Shown here piece by piece: positions 52,827-62,309 of a stretch of DNA of 64,000 bases (positions within the stretch are counted from its first letter, which is position 1; each line of letters begins with the position of its first letter). Both the position numbers and the translations under genes were made by a program. Origin of the DNA: Verrucomicrobiaceae bacterium (lineage in GTDB: Bacteria; Verrucomicrobiota; Verrucomicrobiia; Chthoniobacterales; Chthoniobacteraceae). The DNA lies in assembly GCA_005791535.1 (NCBI GenBank), contig SXWH01000157.1:19535-83534 (forward strand). The letters are read 5' to 3'. The notes under the pieces were generated by a model. The model searched no databases. It saw nothing but the letters and a program-made list of their open reading frames with translations, and was not told the DNA's origin.

Positions 52827-54227
52827 ATGCCCGCGCTCCACCGACAAGACCGCCGCTCGTTCCTATCCCAAATCGGAAACGGATTCGGCGCGCTCGCTCT
52901 TTCCCACTTGCTGTCGAGAGATAGCGTGGGTGCGGGACTGAATCACCCTCCGAAGGTGCGGCGCATCATTCAGCTTTTCATGACCGGCGGCGCGAGTCCG
53001 ATGGACACATTCGACTACAAACCGGCGCTTGAGAAGCTGCACGGACAGATGATCGGCCCCAAGGAGAAGCCCGAGGGATTTACCGCCCCGGCCGGTGCCA
53101 TCATGAAAAGCCCGTTCCAGTTTGCGCAGCATGGGCAATCCGGAAGATGGGTCAGCAGTGTGTTTCCCGAACAGGCGAAGCTCGTGGACGAGATGGCATT
53201 CTTGATGGCCATGCAGTCGAAAACGAATGTCCACGGTCCGGGGACCTACATGATGAACAGCGGCTTCCTGCTCCCGGGATTTCCATGCATGGGTGCATGG
53301 ATCTCGTACGCGCTCGGCAGCCTCACGGATAATCTCCCGACGTTTGTCGTGCTGCCCGATGAACGCGGCCTGCCCTACAATCAACGCGCGTGCTTTTCGT
53401 CGGGGTTTCTCCCCGCGGTGCATCAAGGGACGGTCATCAACGCCGCCTCGCCTCAACCGGTTCCGGACCTTTTCGCGTCGGATTCTTTCGCCTTTGCAAA
53501 CCGCGCTTCCGATGCCGACGGGCTTTCATTACTGGAGAAAATAAACCGTCGCCACGCCGCAAACAATCCCGGCGACTCGCGACTGGACGCACGAATCGCC
53601 AGCTACGAGCTCGCCGCGAAGATGCAACTCTCGGCTCCCGAGGCGTTCGACCTTTCCCACGAATCGGAATCGACCCGCGCCGCGTATGGACTCGATAACA
53701 AAACCACCCAGGGCTTCGGGCGCCGGTGCCTGCTGGCGAGGAGGCTCATCGAACGGGGAGTCCGGTTCGTTCAGCTTTGGAGCGGGCCGCAGGGCGCGGC
53801 GAACAATTGGGACAATCACGGAAACATACAGACCGAACTCCCGCCCATGGCCGCCAGCGTGGACAAGCCGATAGCCACGCTCCTGCGCGATTTGAAGTCC
53901 CGCGGTTTGTCGGAGGACACGCTGGTAATCTGGACAACGGAGTTCGGCCGCACACCGTTTGCACAAGGCTCTCTCGGTCGTGATCATAACGGCGGGACAT
54001 TCGTATCCTGGCTGTGGGGCGCGGGAATAAAAGGCGGCGTGGCATTCGGCGAAAGCGACGAAATCGGCTACAAGGCCGCGGTGAACAAAACGTATTGCTA
54101 CGACCTTCACGCAACCGTTCTTCATTTGCTCGGCATCGACCACGAGAAGCTGACGGTCCGGCAGAACGGCATCGACCGCCGCCTCACCGACGTTCACGGG
54201 CACGTCATCAAGGATGTCCTGGCATGA
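52827..54227 (+). CDS. Tat-exported DUF1501 protein
   Basis: 466 residues. The N-terminus DRRSFLSQIGNGFGALALSH is a twin-arginine signal (RR at residues 9-10), so the protein folds in the cytosol and is exported, often with a cofactor or metal. The DUF1501 body has FMTGGASPMDTFDYKPALEK, FVQLWSGPQGAANNWDNHG, and the family motif EFGRTPFAQGSLGRDHNGG near residue 370. DUF1501 proteins share the alkaline-phosphatase/sulfatase-like fold, but the reaction is not established. It overlaps the next PSD1 gene at ATGA, and each PSD1 gene here is followed or preceded by such a partner. Confidence 0.92.
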   Translation: MPALHRQDRRSFLSQIGNGFGALALSHLLSRDSVGAGLNHPPKVRRIIQLFMTGGASPMDTFDYKPALEKLHGQMIGPKEKPEGFTAPAGAIMKSPFQFAQHGQSGRWVSSVFPEQAKLVDEMAFLMAMQSKTNVHGPGTYMMNSGFLLPGFPCMGAWISYALGSLTDNLPTFVVLPDERGLPYNQRACFSSGFLPAVHQGTVINAASPQPVPDLFASDSFAFANRASDADGLSLLEKINRRHAANNPGDSRLDARIASYELAAKMQLSAPEAFDLSHESESTRAAYGLDNKTTQGFGRRCLLARRLIERGVRFVQLWSGPQGAANNWDNHGNIQTELPPMAASVDKPIATLLRDLKSRGLSEDTLVIWTTEFGRTPFAQGSLGRDHNGGTFVSWLWGAGIKGGVAFGESDEIGYKAAVNKTYCYDLHATVLHLLGIDHEKLTVRQNGIDRRLTDVHGHVIKDVLA

Positions 54228-57200
54228 ACCCACGCCTGCTCGTCAAACTGCGCTTCCTGCTTCTCGCAGCCTCTCCGTGCTTTGCCGATTCCACTGCCGA
54301 ACATTTCGAGAGTCGCATTCGTCCTGTTCTTCACGATCGCTGCTCGGAGTGCCACGGCGCGGAGAAACAAAAGGGCGGCCTGCGTCTCGATTCGCGTGAG
54401 TCCATGCTGGCCGGCGGAGACACTGGACCCGCGATTTCGCCGGGAAAGCCCGCGGATAGCCTCCTGCTAAAAGCGATCCGGCATGAGGACAAGGACCTCG
54501 CGATGCCGCCCGCAAAGTCTGGAAAACCACTGACTGCTGCGGTGATCGCGGACTTCGAGAAGTGGATTGCTGATGGCGCAGTTTGGCCGGGAGCCAAAGG
54601 CGTCCCCGCGAAGCGCGATGTGTTCGACATTGCAGAGCGAAAGCAACGACTACCGTGGCTATGGCAGACACCGCAGCGGCAGTCTGTCCCAGAGGCACCT
54701 GGAAATACCGAAGTCGACCGTTTCATTTCCGCCGGACTGCTCGCCAAAGGACTCGCGCCAGCTCCGCCTGCCGACGACCTCACGTGGCTGCGACGCGTCT
54801 ATTTCGCAATCACCGGCCTTCCACCGGGCCGCGACGAGATGCACGCATTTCTCGCAGATGCGACGCAGGGGCGACGCGAGCGGGTTGTGGATTCCCTGCT
54901 CGCATCACCACACTTTGGAGAGCGATGGGCGCGACACTGGATGGACGTGGTCCGCTACGCGGAGTCGCGCGGCCACGAAGAAGACTACATCATCGCGAAT
55001 GCGTGGCAGTATCGCGACTACCTCATTCGCGCTTTCAATTCCGACCTGCCCTACAATCGCTTCGTCGAGGAACACATCGCCGGCGACATCATTCCGCCGC
55101 GATCCGATTCTGTCGGTGCGAATGAGTCCGTACTCGCCACCGGTTGGGCTTTTCTCGGCGAGGAGGTTCACACCCCCGTCGATATTCTGCAGGACGAATG
55201 CGAGCGCGTGGACAACAAGGTGGATGTTTTATCCAAAGCGTTCCTCGGTTTGACCGTCGCGTGCGCGCGCTGCCACGACCACAAGTTCGACGCGATCTCC
55301 CAGCGCGACTACTACGCACTGACCGGCTTCGTCCTCGGCTCCCCCTACCGGCAGGTCCGATTCGCGACGATGCAGCCGCACGCAGACGTTGCGCGCAGAC
55401 TGGCCACACTCCGCGCCGAACACGCGCCACGGATCATCAAAGCGATGGAATCTGCCCCCCGCGGAAGCGCGACGACGACGGCCGCAGCTCTCATGGCGGC
55501 GCGACGGGTCTTGTTTGGCGAATCGCCAGCCGCAGTGTCCGCTGCGACGGGCATCAAGGAGTCCTCGCTTTCCCTGTGGCTCGCGGAACTCAAAGCGGCG
55601 GTGGCATCGCAGGAGAACCCGCTCCATACCGTCACGATGCTGGCTCACGAGCCGGAGGCGCTGAATCCGGAGCGCTTTCCGTCGCTTCTGGCTAAGCGTC
55701 TCTCGGCTCATCCTCCGGCGCCAGAACGTGCGCAGATTATTGCGGATTATACCGCGCCTGATCGCACGCCATGGAAGACCGACGGCCCTTCGTTCGGCAT
55801 CGGACCTGTTCCCGCCGGGCAACTCGTTTTCGACACGCCGGGAAGTAAGATTCCGCGAATCACGGCCTACGGTGCAGCGGTTCGTGACCCGTTCTGGAAT
55901 CGACTCTCTCTCTCTCCGGGAACCGAGATGGATTCCGGAATCCTCGCAGCCGCGGCCCGCTCGGGACGGACGCTGCTCACTCCGAAATTTACACTCCGCA
56001 GCGGCTTGGTCCATTTTCTCCTGCGTGGGAAAGCTTCCGTGTATGCGGGCGTGGACTCGCACATCATGGTCGTGGGCGGTCTCCATGAACGCCTGCTCGC
56101 AAACTTCGACACCGGCGGAAAGCTGCAGTGGGTGACGCAGAACCTCGGTGCCTACGCAGGACATCGCGCCCATCTGGAAATCGCACCAAGGGGCGACTCG
56201 CCGCTCGAAGTGCTCATGGTCGTTGAGTCCGGGAATCCTCAAAAATGGATGCCCGCTCCGACATGGCGACCAAAGCAACCAACCGGCTCGCTTCAAGCAT
56301 TGGCCGAGGCATTCGCTAATGACGTCGCCTCTGCCACCGTCGAAACTGCGCCAGCGCTTGTGAACTGGGTCGCCCGGAATCCCGCGCTTTTCGAAAGTGA
56401 TTCCGGCGGACTCCTCGGTTCGACCGTGGCATTGAATGAAGCACAGGAGGCTCTTTCGAAGACAGTTCACTGGAATTCTCCGACTGCGGTTTCGTGGGCA
56501 GACGGAACCGGCGTGGATGCCTCCATTCTCATCCGCGGAAAACCCGGCCGGCCCGGAGCAATCGCGCCGCGCGGACTCCCGGAGGCTCTTGGCTTTCCGC
56601 GTATCGCGACCACCGAAACCAGCGGCCGTGCAGAACTCGCTAGCCAACTCTCCGACCCCGCAAACCCGCTTGTTGCGCGCGTCATGGTGAATCGTATCTG
56701 GCATCATCTTTTCGGTCGGGGAATTGTCCCCACGCCGGATAATTTCGGTTACCTCGGCGAGCGACCGAGTCACCCCGAATTGCTCGATCATCTCGCGTGG
56801 CTATTCGTCCACGAAGACGGTTGGTCGGTCAAATCGATGATACGCCGCATCGTGCTCACCGATGCCTTCGCGCGCAGCAGCCGCGCTGCCGAATCGCCGG
56901 CTCTGGAACGCGATCCCTCGAATCTCCTCCTCCATCGCTCCCCGGTGCGGAGACTCGAAGCCGAGGCCATTCGCGATGCACTGCTCACGGTTTCCGGCCG
57001 ACTGGATCGCAAACAGCAGGGCCCGCCAGTTCCCGTGCACCTCACCGAGTTTATCATCGGTCGCGGTCGACCCGGAACGAGCGGACCAATCGACGGAACC
57101 GGTCGCCGCAGCATCTACACTTCGGTCCGTCGGAACTTTCTGCCGACCATGCTACTCGCTTTCGACATGCCCACGCCGTTCAGCACCGTGGGCCGCAGGA

Positions 57201-57493
57201 ATACGACCAACGTTCCCGCACAATCGCTCGTTTTCATGAACGACCCTTTCGTTCGGGAGCAGGCCGCTTTGCTGTCTGCTCGGATGCAGCGTGAATGCCC
57301 TTCCGCGTCGCCCGAATCCCGCATCGGGTGGCTTTTCGAAACGACGTTCTGCCGTCCGGCGCAACCTGCCGAAGTTTCCGCATCGCTTGCGTCGCTCGAA
57401 GAATTGAAGCTTCTCCACACCAACGAGACCACCGTCTGGGCGGAGTTCTGCCACGCGCTTCTGTCCGCAAACGATTTCATATATCTTCGATGA
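54224..57493 (+). CDS. Secreted di-haem PSCyt1-DUF1549-DUF1553 (PSD1) protein
   Basis: 1089 residues from the ATG at 54224 overlapping the DUF1501 stop; the longer frame upstream is a shadow. Signal peptide MNPRLLVKLRFLLLAASPCF, cytochrome-like site CSECHGAEKQKGGLRLD (residues 40-44), DUF1549 with YFAITGLPPGRDEMHAFL and RWARHWMDVVRYAESRGHEE, second haem site CARCHDHKFDAIS (residue 347), a middle region of about 400 residues of beta and mixed structure (for example VYAGVDSHIMVVGGLHERLL), and DUF1553 with VNRIWHHLFGRGIVPTPDNF and LGERPSHPELLDHLAWLF. It is the longest of the four PSD1 proteins here. It overlaps the next DUF1501 gene at ATGA. Function unknown; electron transfer coupled to a periplasmic reaction is possible. 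Confidence 0.9.
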   Translation: MNPRLLVKLRFLLLAASPCFADSTAEHFESRIRPVLHDRCSECHGAEKQKGGLRLDSRESMLAGGDTGPAISPGKPADSLLLKAIRHEDKDLAMPPAKSGKPLTAAVIADFEKWIADGAVWPGAKGVPAKRDVFDIAERKQRLPWLWQTPQRQSVPEAPGNTEVDRFISAGLLAKGLAPAPPADDLTWLRRVYFAITGLPPGRDEMHAFLADATQGRRERVVDSLLASPHFGERWARHWMDVVRYAESRGHEEDYIIANAWQYRDYLIRAFNSDLPYNRFVEEHIAGDIIPPRSDSVGANESVLATGWAFLGEEVHTPVDILQDECERVDNKVDVLSKAFLGLTVACARCHDHKFDAISQRDYYALTGFVLGSPYRQVRFATMQPHADVARRLATLRAEHAPRIIKAMESAPRGSATTTAAALMAARRVLFGESPAAVSAATGIKESSLSLWLAELKAAVASQENPLHTVTMLAHEPEALNPERFPSLLAKRLSAHPPAPERAQIIADYTAPDRTPWKTDGPSFGIGPVPAGQLVFDTPGSKIPRITAYGAAVRDPFWNRLSLSPGTEMDSGILAAAARSGRTLLTPKFTLRSGLVHFLLRGKASVYAGVDSHIMVVGGLHERLLANFDTGGKLQWVTQNLGAYAGHRAHLEIAPRGDSPLEVLMVVESGNPQKWMPAPTWRPKQPTGSLQALAEAFANDVASATVETAPALVNWVARNPALFESDSGGLLGSTVALNEAQEALSKTVHWNSPTAVSWADGTGVDASILIRGKPGRPGAIAPRGLPEALGFPRIATTETSGRAELASQLSDPANPLVARVMVNRIWHHLFGRGIVPTPDNFGYLGERPSHPELLDHLAWLFVHEDGWSVKSMIRRIVLTDAFARSSRAAESPALERDPSNLLLHRSPVRRLEAEAIRDALLTVSGRLDRKQQGPPVPVHLTEFIIGRGRPGTSGPIDGTGRRSIYTSVRRNFLPTMLLAFDMPTPFSTVGRRNTTNVPAQSLVFMNDPFVREQAALLSARMQRECPSASPESRIGWLFETTFCRPAQPAEVSASLASLEELKLLHTNETTVWAEFCHALLSANDFIYLR

Positions 57494-58896
57494 TCCATCC
57501 GCTTCCCAATCTTTCCCGAAGACAGCTACTCACGCGCGCTGCCAATGGATTCGGCGCGATGGCGCTCTCTGCGTTTCTCGGAAATCAATCGAGTTCCGCC
57601 GCACCGATTCCACCGCAGTTCGCAGCAAAAGCGCGGAACGTGATCTTCCTGTTCATGGAAGGTGCCGTATCGCAGGTCGATTCCTTCGATTACAAACCGC
57701 TGCTCGAAGTTAATCACGGAAAGGATCCGCGAAAGGCCATCGGTAAACTCGAGAAGACGCAGTTCGAAAACATCGGCACCGTGATGAAATCGCCGTGGGC
57801 ATTTTCACAGCGCGGACAAAGCGGACTTTGGATGAGCGATCTTTTCCCCAACATCGCGTCGCGAGCCGACGACTTGTGCATCCTGCGTTCCATGACATCC
57901 GGATTCCCCGAGCACACGAGCGCGAACTATTTTCTGCACAGCGGTCTCGGGCTGCAGGGGCGTCCCAGCATGGGCGCATGGGTGTCTTACGGACTCGGTT
58001 CTTTCAACGGAAACCTCCCCGATTTCGTTGTGCTGAATGGCGGACAGATTCCGTCCGGCGGCCTTGATTGCTTTGGCAGCGGCTTTCTCCCGGCGAGCCA
58101 TCAGGGCTCACTGCTGAACATCAACGGAACGCCACTTGCGAACATTGCACCGGGCGAAAAGCTCCCCTCTCAGCAGGACGCGAAACGTCGGCTCGCCGCC
58201 CGGCTGAACCAACTCAGCCTCGAAGCGTCCGGCGGTGAGGATGCGCTCCAAAGCGCCATCGCAAACGCCGAACTCGCAGCGCGAATGCAGGCGGCCATTC
58301 CGGAATTACTCGACCTTTCCGGCGAGTCCGAGGCGACGAAGCGGCTTTATGGAATGGACGCGGACTACGTCCACACCCGCACCTACGCCCGCGAATGCAT
58401 CATTGGCCGGCGGATGGTGGAACGCGGGGTGCGATTCATCGAACTGACAATCCCGATGGTGGACGGCTTTCAGCGATGGGACGCCCACGGCAGCCTCAAA
58501 TCGAATCACGGAAATAATGCCCGGGCTGTGGATCAGCCGATTGCAGCTTTGATTGCGGACCTCAAAGCGCGCGGTCTGCTCGATACCACGCTCGTCGTTT
58601 TCGCCGGTGAGTTCGGGCGGACACCGTTTGCGCAAGGATCCGATGGGCGCGACCACAACGAATACGGATTCAGCATCTGGATGGCCGGCGGCGGCGTGAA
58701 ACCCGGCATCGCATACGGCGCGACGGACGATTGGGGATATCGCGCCGTTGAGAATCCGCTGGAAATCCACGACCTTCACGCGACGATGCTTCACCTGCTG
58801 GGAATGGATCACACGAAACTCACCTTCCGCTTTGGAGGCCGCGATATTCGCCTCACGGATGTCCACGGCCGGGTCATTCGAGACATCCTCGTATGA
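57490..58896 (+). CDS. Tat-exported DUF1501 protein
   Basis: 468 residues from the ATG at 57490. Tat signal LSRRQLLTRAANGFGAMALS (RR at 10-11). The body has NVIFLFMEGAVSQVDSFDYK, then KSPWAFSQRGQSGLWMSDLF, RFIELTIPMVDGFQRWDAHG, and the motif EFGRTPFAQGSDGRDHNEYG, with WMAGGGVKPGIAYGATDDWG near the end. It is clearly a paralogue of the DUF1501 protein two genes upstream. It overlaps both neighbours at ATGA, so its translation is coupled to both PSD1 genes. Confidence 0.93.
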   Translation: MIHPLPNLSRRQLLTRAANGFGAMALSAFLGNQSSSAAPIPPQFAAKARNVIFLFMEGAVSQVDSFDYKPLLEVNHGKDPRKAIGKLEKTQFENIGTVMKSPWAFSQRGQSGLWMSDLFPNIASRADDLCILRSMTSGFPEHTSANYFLHSGLGLQGRPSMGAWVSYGLGSFNGNLPDFVVLNGGQIPSGGLDCFGSGFLPASHQGSLLNINGTPLANIAPGEKLPSQQDAKRRLAARLNQLSLEASGGEDALQSAIANAELAARMQAAIPELLDLSGESEATKRLYGMDADYVHTRTYARECIIGRRMVERGVRFIELTIPMVDGFQRWDAHGSLKSNHGNNARAVDQPIAALIADLKARGLLDTTLVVFAGEFGRTPFAQGSDGRDHNEYGFSIWMAGGGVKPGIAYGATDDWGYRAVENPLEIHDLHATMLHLLGMDHTKLTFRFGGRDIRLTDVHGRVIRDILV

Positions 58897-61800
58897 AGTC
58901 CGCCGCTCGATTCGCCGCGTTCCTCGCCGCGTGCGCAGCCCACGCAGAGGTGGATTACATCAAAGACGTGAAGCCGATGCTTCAAGAGCGATGCTACGCG
59001 TGCCATGGCGCCCTCAAGCAAAAGGGCGGCCTTCGGCTCGACACTGCGGCGGCGATTTTCAAAGGCGGCGAATCCGGTCCGGCGATTGATCGCAACTCAT
59101 CGGAGAAGAGCCTTCTTCTTCAGCGCGTTAGCTCCACGGACACCGATGAACGGATGCCGCCGGAGCACGAGGGCGAGCTTTTTAAAGAGGCGCAAGTTGC
59201 CGTTCTGCGAGCGTGGATTGCGACCGGCGCGAAGGCACCGGCGGACGAGAAACCCGAGAGCGACCCGCGCGACCACTGGGCTTTCCGTCCGCGCACGCGT
59301 CCGCCAATTCCTGCAGTTCGGAACGCAGCGTGGGTTCGAAATCCGATCGATGCCTTCATCGCTGCGCAACACGAGAAGCACGGACTCGCGCCGCAGACAG
59401 AAGCACCGCGCGAGGTGCTGATGCGCCGGCTTTGGATCGACCTCACGGGCCTCCCGCCATCGGCGGAGGAGGCGGCTGCATTCCTCGCCGCAGATACTTA
59501 CGAGGCCACGGTGGACAAACTGCTCGCCGACCCGCGGCATGGCGAGCGCTGGGCACGGCATTGGATGGACGTGTGGCGCTACAGCGACTGGTGGGGCCTC
59601 AACGAGCAACTCCGCAACAGCCAGAAACACATGTGGCACTTCCGCGATTGGATTGTGGAATCGCTGAATGCGAACGTCCCCTACGATGAGATGCTGCGGC
59701 AGATGCTCGCTGCCGATGAGCTTTATCCCGCCGACCCGCAGAAGCTGCGCGCGACCGGATTTCTCGCGCGCAATTTCTTCCTCTTCAACCGCAACCCGTG
59801 GATGGAGGAAACCGTCGAGCATGTGAGCAAGGGCCTCCTCGCGCTCACGATGAATTGCACGAAATGCCACGACCACAAATACGACCCGATTTCGCAGACC
59901 GACTTCTACCGGATGCGGGCATTCTTCGAGCCGCTCCACGTCCGGCTCGACGCCGTGCCGGGCGAGACGGATTTTGAAAAAGACGGCATCCCGCGCGTGT
60001 TCGACGGCCTGCTCGACGAGCCGACCTTCCGCTACATCCGCGGCGAGGAGAGTAAGCCCGATAGATCCACGCCTATCGCTCCCGGCGTCCCGGCATTGCT
60101 CGCACAAGGTGACCTCGCAGCCCGGAGCGTAACGCTCCCCGCGGAAGCTTCGCAGCCCGAGCGCCGAGCCTGGGTGCTCGAGGCCCACATCGCGGACGCA
60201 CGAATGAAACTCGCGGACGCGCAGGACAAAGCTGCTCAGGCAAAGAAGACGGCGATTCCACCGTCCGCAGTGGAAGCGAAGCCGGCGACGGGAACAGGAG
60301 TGTCGTTCGTCGAGAAATTCGCTTCGCTCGATCAAAAGCGCTGGAAGCTGTTTGGCTCCGAGTGGGAAATGAAACCGGGCAATCTCTCCCAGAAGCGTGA
60401 TGGTCAGCAGTCGGCGGTGCTTCGCTTGCTCGAAGCCGCGCCTCGCGATTTCGATGCAACGCTGCGGTTCACGATCCACGGAGGCAGCACTTATCGGAGT
60501 GTCGGGATGGCGTTCGATTCGACACGTCCCGACCCCACCAAGCCCGGCGACACAAAGGATACCGAGGTTTTCATCTACGCGAGCGGTCACCCTCCCGGAC
60601 CGAAACTGCAGGCTGCGTTCCGCAGCGATGGACAGGATCATTACCCAGCCGACGGCCTGCGCGCGGAAAAGGTCGCACTGAATCGGGAACACACGCTCCG
60701 TGTGCGCGTGCGGGACAACCTCGTGAATGCGTCGCTCAACGACGGCGAGGTGCTGGCGTGGCGTTCCCCTCTCCCACGCCGCGACGGCTCGCTCCAATTC
60801 ACGACATTCGACGCCGTGGCATCGTTTCACGAGATCACCATCACGCCACTGCCTCCGGATTCCCGGCTCGCGGACGCCAGCGCGAAAACGAAGCCGGTCA
60901 CAGTCAACGCCGAGTCCGCTGCCGAACTCGCCGAAGCGCGCCTCGATAGCGTCATCAAGCGCGCCGATGCGATGCGAGCGGCGTGGAACTCTTCCCCCGA
61001 TGCGAAGGACAAACGCGACGCAGCAATCCGAGCAGAACAGAAAGTCGCGGTGCTGGAACTCCGGCAGAAAGCATCCGATGCAGACAAGGCGGCGAAGGCG
61101 GAAAAAGTCCTCGCCGAGCCATTGCAACCCGACGCGACGTTCACGCCACTCACCGGCGCGCAGTGGACGCCCACGCGCTTCAAAGACTCCACGAGAGACG
61201 ACCCGCGCATCGCGTTTCCGCCGACCAGCACCGGGCGCCGCACCGCCCTCGCCGCGTGGATTACGGATGCCCGCAATCCGCTCACCGCGCGCGTCGCGGT
61301 GAACCACATCTGGGCGCGGCACATGGGGCAGCCGCTCGTCGCGACCATGTTCGACTTTGGGCGAAAAGGCGCGACGCCCACGCATCCGGAGTTGCTCGAC
61401 TGGCTCGCATCGGAACTCGTCGAGAGCGGCTGGGACATGCGCCGCATCCACCGGCTCATCGTCACCTCCGCCGCATACCGCATGTCCTCATCGCTCGCGG
61501 GCGCGGAAGCGGGCAGCGGCAAAGACCCCGACAACCGCCACCTGTGGCGTCGCCTCCCGCAGCGCATCGAATCCGAAGTCGTGCGCGACTCACTGCTCGC
61601 GCTCTCCGGCGAGCTCGATGCCGCACTCGGCGGCCCATCCATCGCGCCATCCGCGCAGGAAAACTCCCGCCGCCGCAGCCTCTACTTCTTCCACTCCAAC
61701 ATCGAAAAGAACCGCTTTCTCGCCACGTTCGACGCCGCCGATGTGAAGGACTGCTACCGCCGCGACCAAAGCATCGTCCCGCAGCAGGCGCTCGCCATGA

Positions 61801-62054
61801 GCAACAGCGCGCTCGTCCACACCGCCGCCGAAAAAATCGCCGCCCGCATCACAAAATCCGCGCCCGAAGAACCCGCCTTCATCCGCGCAGCGTGGCTGCA
61901 ACTCCTCGCCATCGCCCCCGGCGAAACCGAGCTCGCCGCCACCACCCGTTCCCTCGCCGCATGGCGCGCCCTGCCCGGCGCAAACGACACCACCGCCCGC
62001 GCACAGTTCATCCGCGTGCTGCTCAATCACAATGATTTCGTGACGCTGCGGTGA
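58893..62054 (+). CDS. Secreted di-haem PSCyt1-DUF1549-DUF1553 (PSD1) protein with inserted glycan-binding-like domain
   Basis: 1053 residues from the ATG at 58893. Signal peptide MKSAARFAAFLAACAAHA; cytochrome site CYACHGALKQKGGLRLD (residues 34-38); DUF1549 with LWIDLTGLPPSAEEAAAFL and RWARHWMDVWRYSDWWGLNE; second haem site CTKCHDHKYDPIS (residue 322). A helical, alanine-rich linker leads to an inserted jelly-roll domain of about 180 residues (470-650; FASLDQKRWKLFGSEWEMK, DATLRFTIHGGSTYRSVGMA) that resembles DUF1080 or LamG folds. After a second charged helical linker comes DUF1553 (VNHIWARHMGQPLVATMFDF). Last gene of the five-gene run. Codon use turns strongly C-ending after about 61.2 kb. 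A palindromic element and a terminator follow. Confidence 0.9.
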   Translation: MKSAARFAAFLAACAAHAEVDYIKDVKPMLQERCYACHGALKQKGGLRLDTAAAIFKGGESGPAIDRNSSEKSLLLQRVSSTDTDERMPPEHEGELFKEAQVAVLRAWIATGAKAPADEKPESDPRDHWAFRPRTRPPIPAVRNAAWVRNPIDAFIAAQHEKHGLAPQTEAPREVLMRRLWIDLTGLPPSAEEAAAFLAADTYEATVDKLLADPRHGERWARHWMDVWRYSDWWGLNEQLRNSQKHMWHFRDWIVESLNANVPYDEMLRQMLAADELYPADPQKLRATGFLARNFFLFNRNPWMEETVEHVSKGLLALTMNCTKCHDHKYDPISQTDFYRMRAFFEPLHVRLDAVPGETDFEKDGIPRVFDGLLDEPTFRYIRGEESKPDRSTPIAPGVPALLAQGDLAARSVTLPAEASQPERRAWVLEAHIADARMKLADAQDKAAQAKKTAIPPSAVEAKPATGTGVSFVEKFASLDQKRWKLFGSEWEMKPGNLSQKRDGQQSAVLRLLEAAPRDFDATLRFTIHGGSTYRSVGMAFDSTRPDPTKPGDTKDTEVFIYASGHPPGPKLQAAFRSDGQDHYPADGLRAEKVALNREHTLRVRVRDNLVNASLNDGEVLAWRSPLPRRDGSLQFTTFDAVASFHEITITPLPPDSRLADASAKTKPVTVNAESAAELAEARLDSVIKRADAMRAAWNSSPDAKDKRDAAIRAEQKVAVLELRQKASDADKAAKAEKVLAEPLQPDATFTPLTGAQWTPTRFKDSTRDDPRIAFPPTSTGRRTALAAWITDARNPLTARVAVNHIWARHMGQPLVATMFDFGRKGATPTHPELLDWLASELVESGWDMRRIHRLIVTSAAYRMSSSLAGAEAGSGKDPDNRHLWRRLPQRIESEVVRDSLLALSGELDAALGGPSIAPSAQENSRRRSLYFFHSNIEKNRFLATFDAADVKDCYRRDQSIVPQQALAMSNSALVHTAAEKIAARITKSAPEEPAFIRAAWLQLLAIAPGETELAATTRSLAAWRALPGANDTTARAQFIRVLLNHNDFVTLR

Positions 62055-62080
62055 CGCCGTGCCGGGAATGCGGCGAGCGT

Positions 62081-62232
62081 CGCTTGCGCAACGTAGTTCA
62101 CGACTTCAGTCGGCGCGGCGCGGCAAGCAGAGTCCGCTTCGAGCTTCACGCGTGGCGTCTTTCTGCGAAGCGTGCCCGTCTTCTCTTCGCGGCGGTTTGG
62201 CCGACTAAAGTCGCGGACTACTTTCGCAAGCG
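62081..62232. repeat. Long imperfect palindrome, MITE/REPIN-like
   Basis: Outer arms CGCTTGCG (62081-62088) and CGCAAGCG (62225-62232), then 22-base inner arms at 62093-62114 and 62200-62221 that are complementary with few mismatches (cores GACTTCAGTCGGC and GCCGACTAAAGTC). The total of about 150 bases forms one long hairpin with internal loops, between the PSD1 gene and its terminator. No coding capacity is apparent. The form suggests a non-autonomous mobile element. Confidence 0.65.
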
Positions 62233-62249
62233 CGCCATCCCGTGAGACG

Positions 62250-62286
62250 AAAAAGCCCCGCTCTTTTGCGAGAGCGGGGCTTTTTG
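62250..62286. terminator. Bidirectional intrinsic terminator
   Basis: Perfect 15-base arms (62250-62264 and 62271-62285), AAAAAGCCCCGCTCT and AGAGCGGGGCTTTTT, with a six-base loop. The A run on one side and T run on the other allow it to stop both the plus-strand PSD1/DUF1501 transcript and the convergent minus-strand gene that ends at 62310. Confidence 0.92.
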
Positions 62287-62309
62287 GAGCGCTGGCGAGC
62301 GGGATATTT

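Noticed and set aside
55229..56791. Minus-strand open frame of 520 codons opposite the second PSD1 gene
   Set aside because: Same reason: antisense shadow without recognisable motifs.
59097..61451. Minus-strand open frame of 784 codons opposite the last PSD1 gene
   Set aside because: It lies wholly antisense to a gene with two haem motifs and DUF1549/DUF1553. It is arginine- and histidine-rich with no domain, as expected for a mirror of GC-rich codons.
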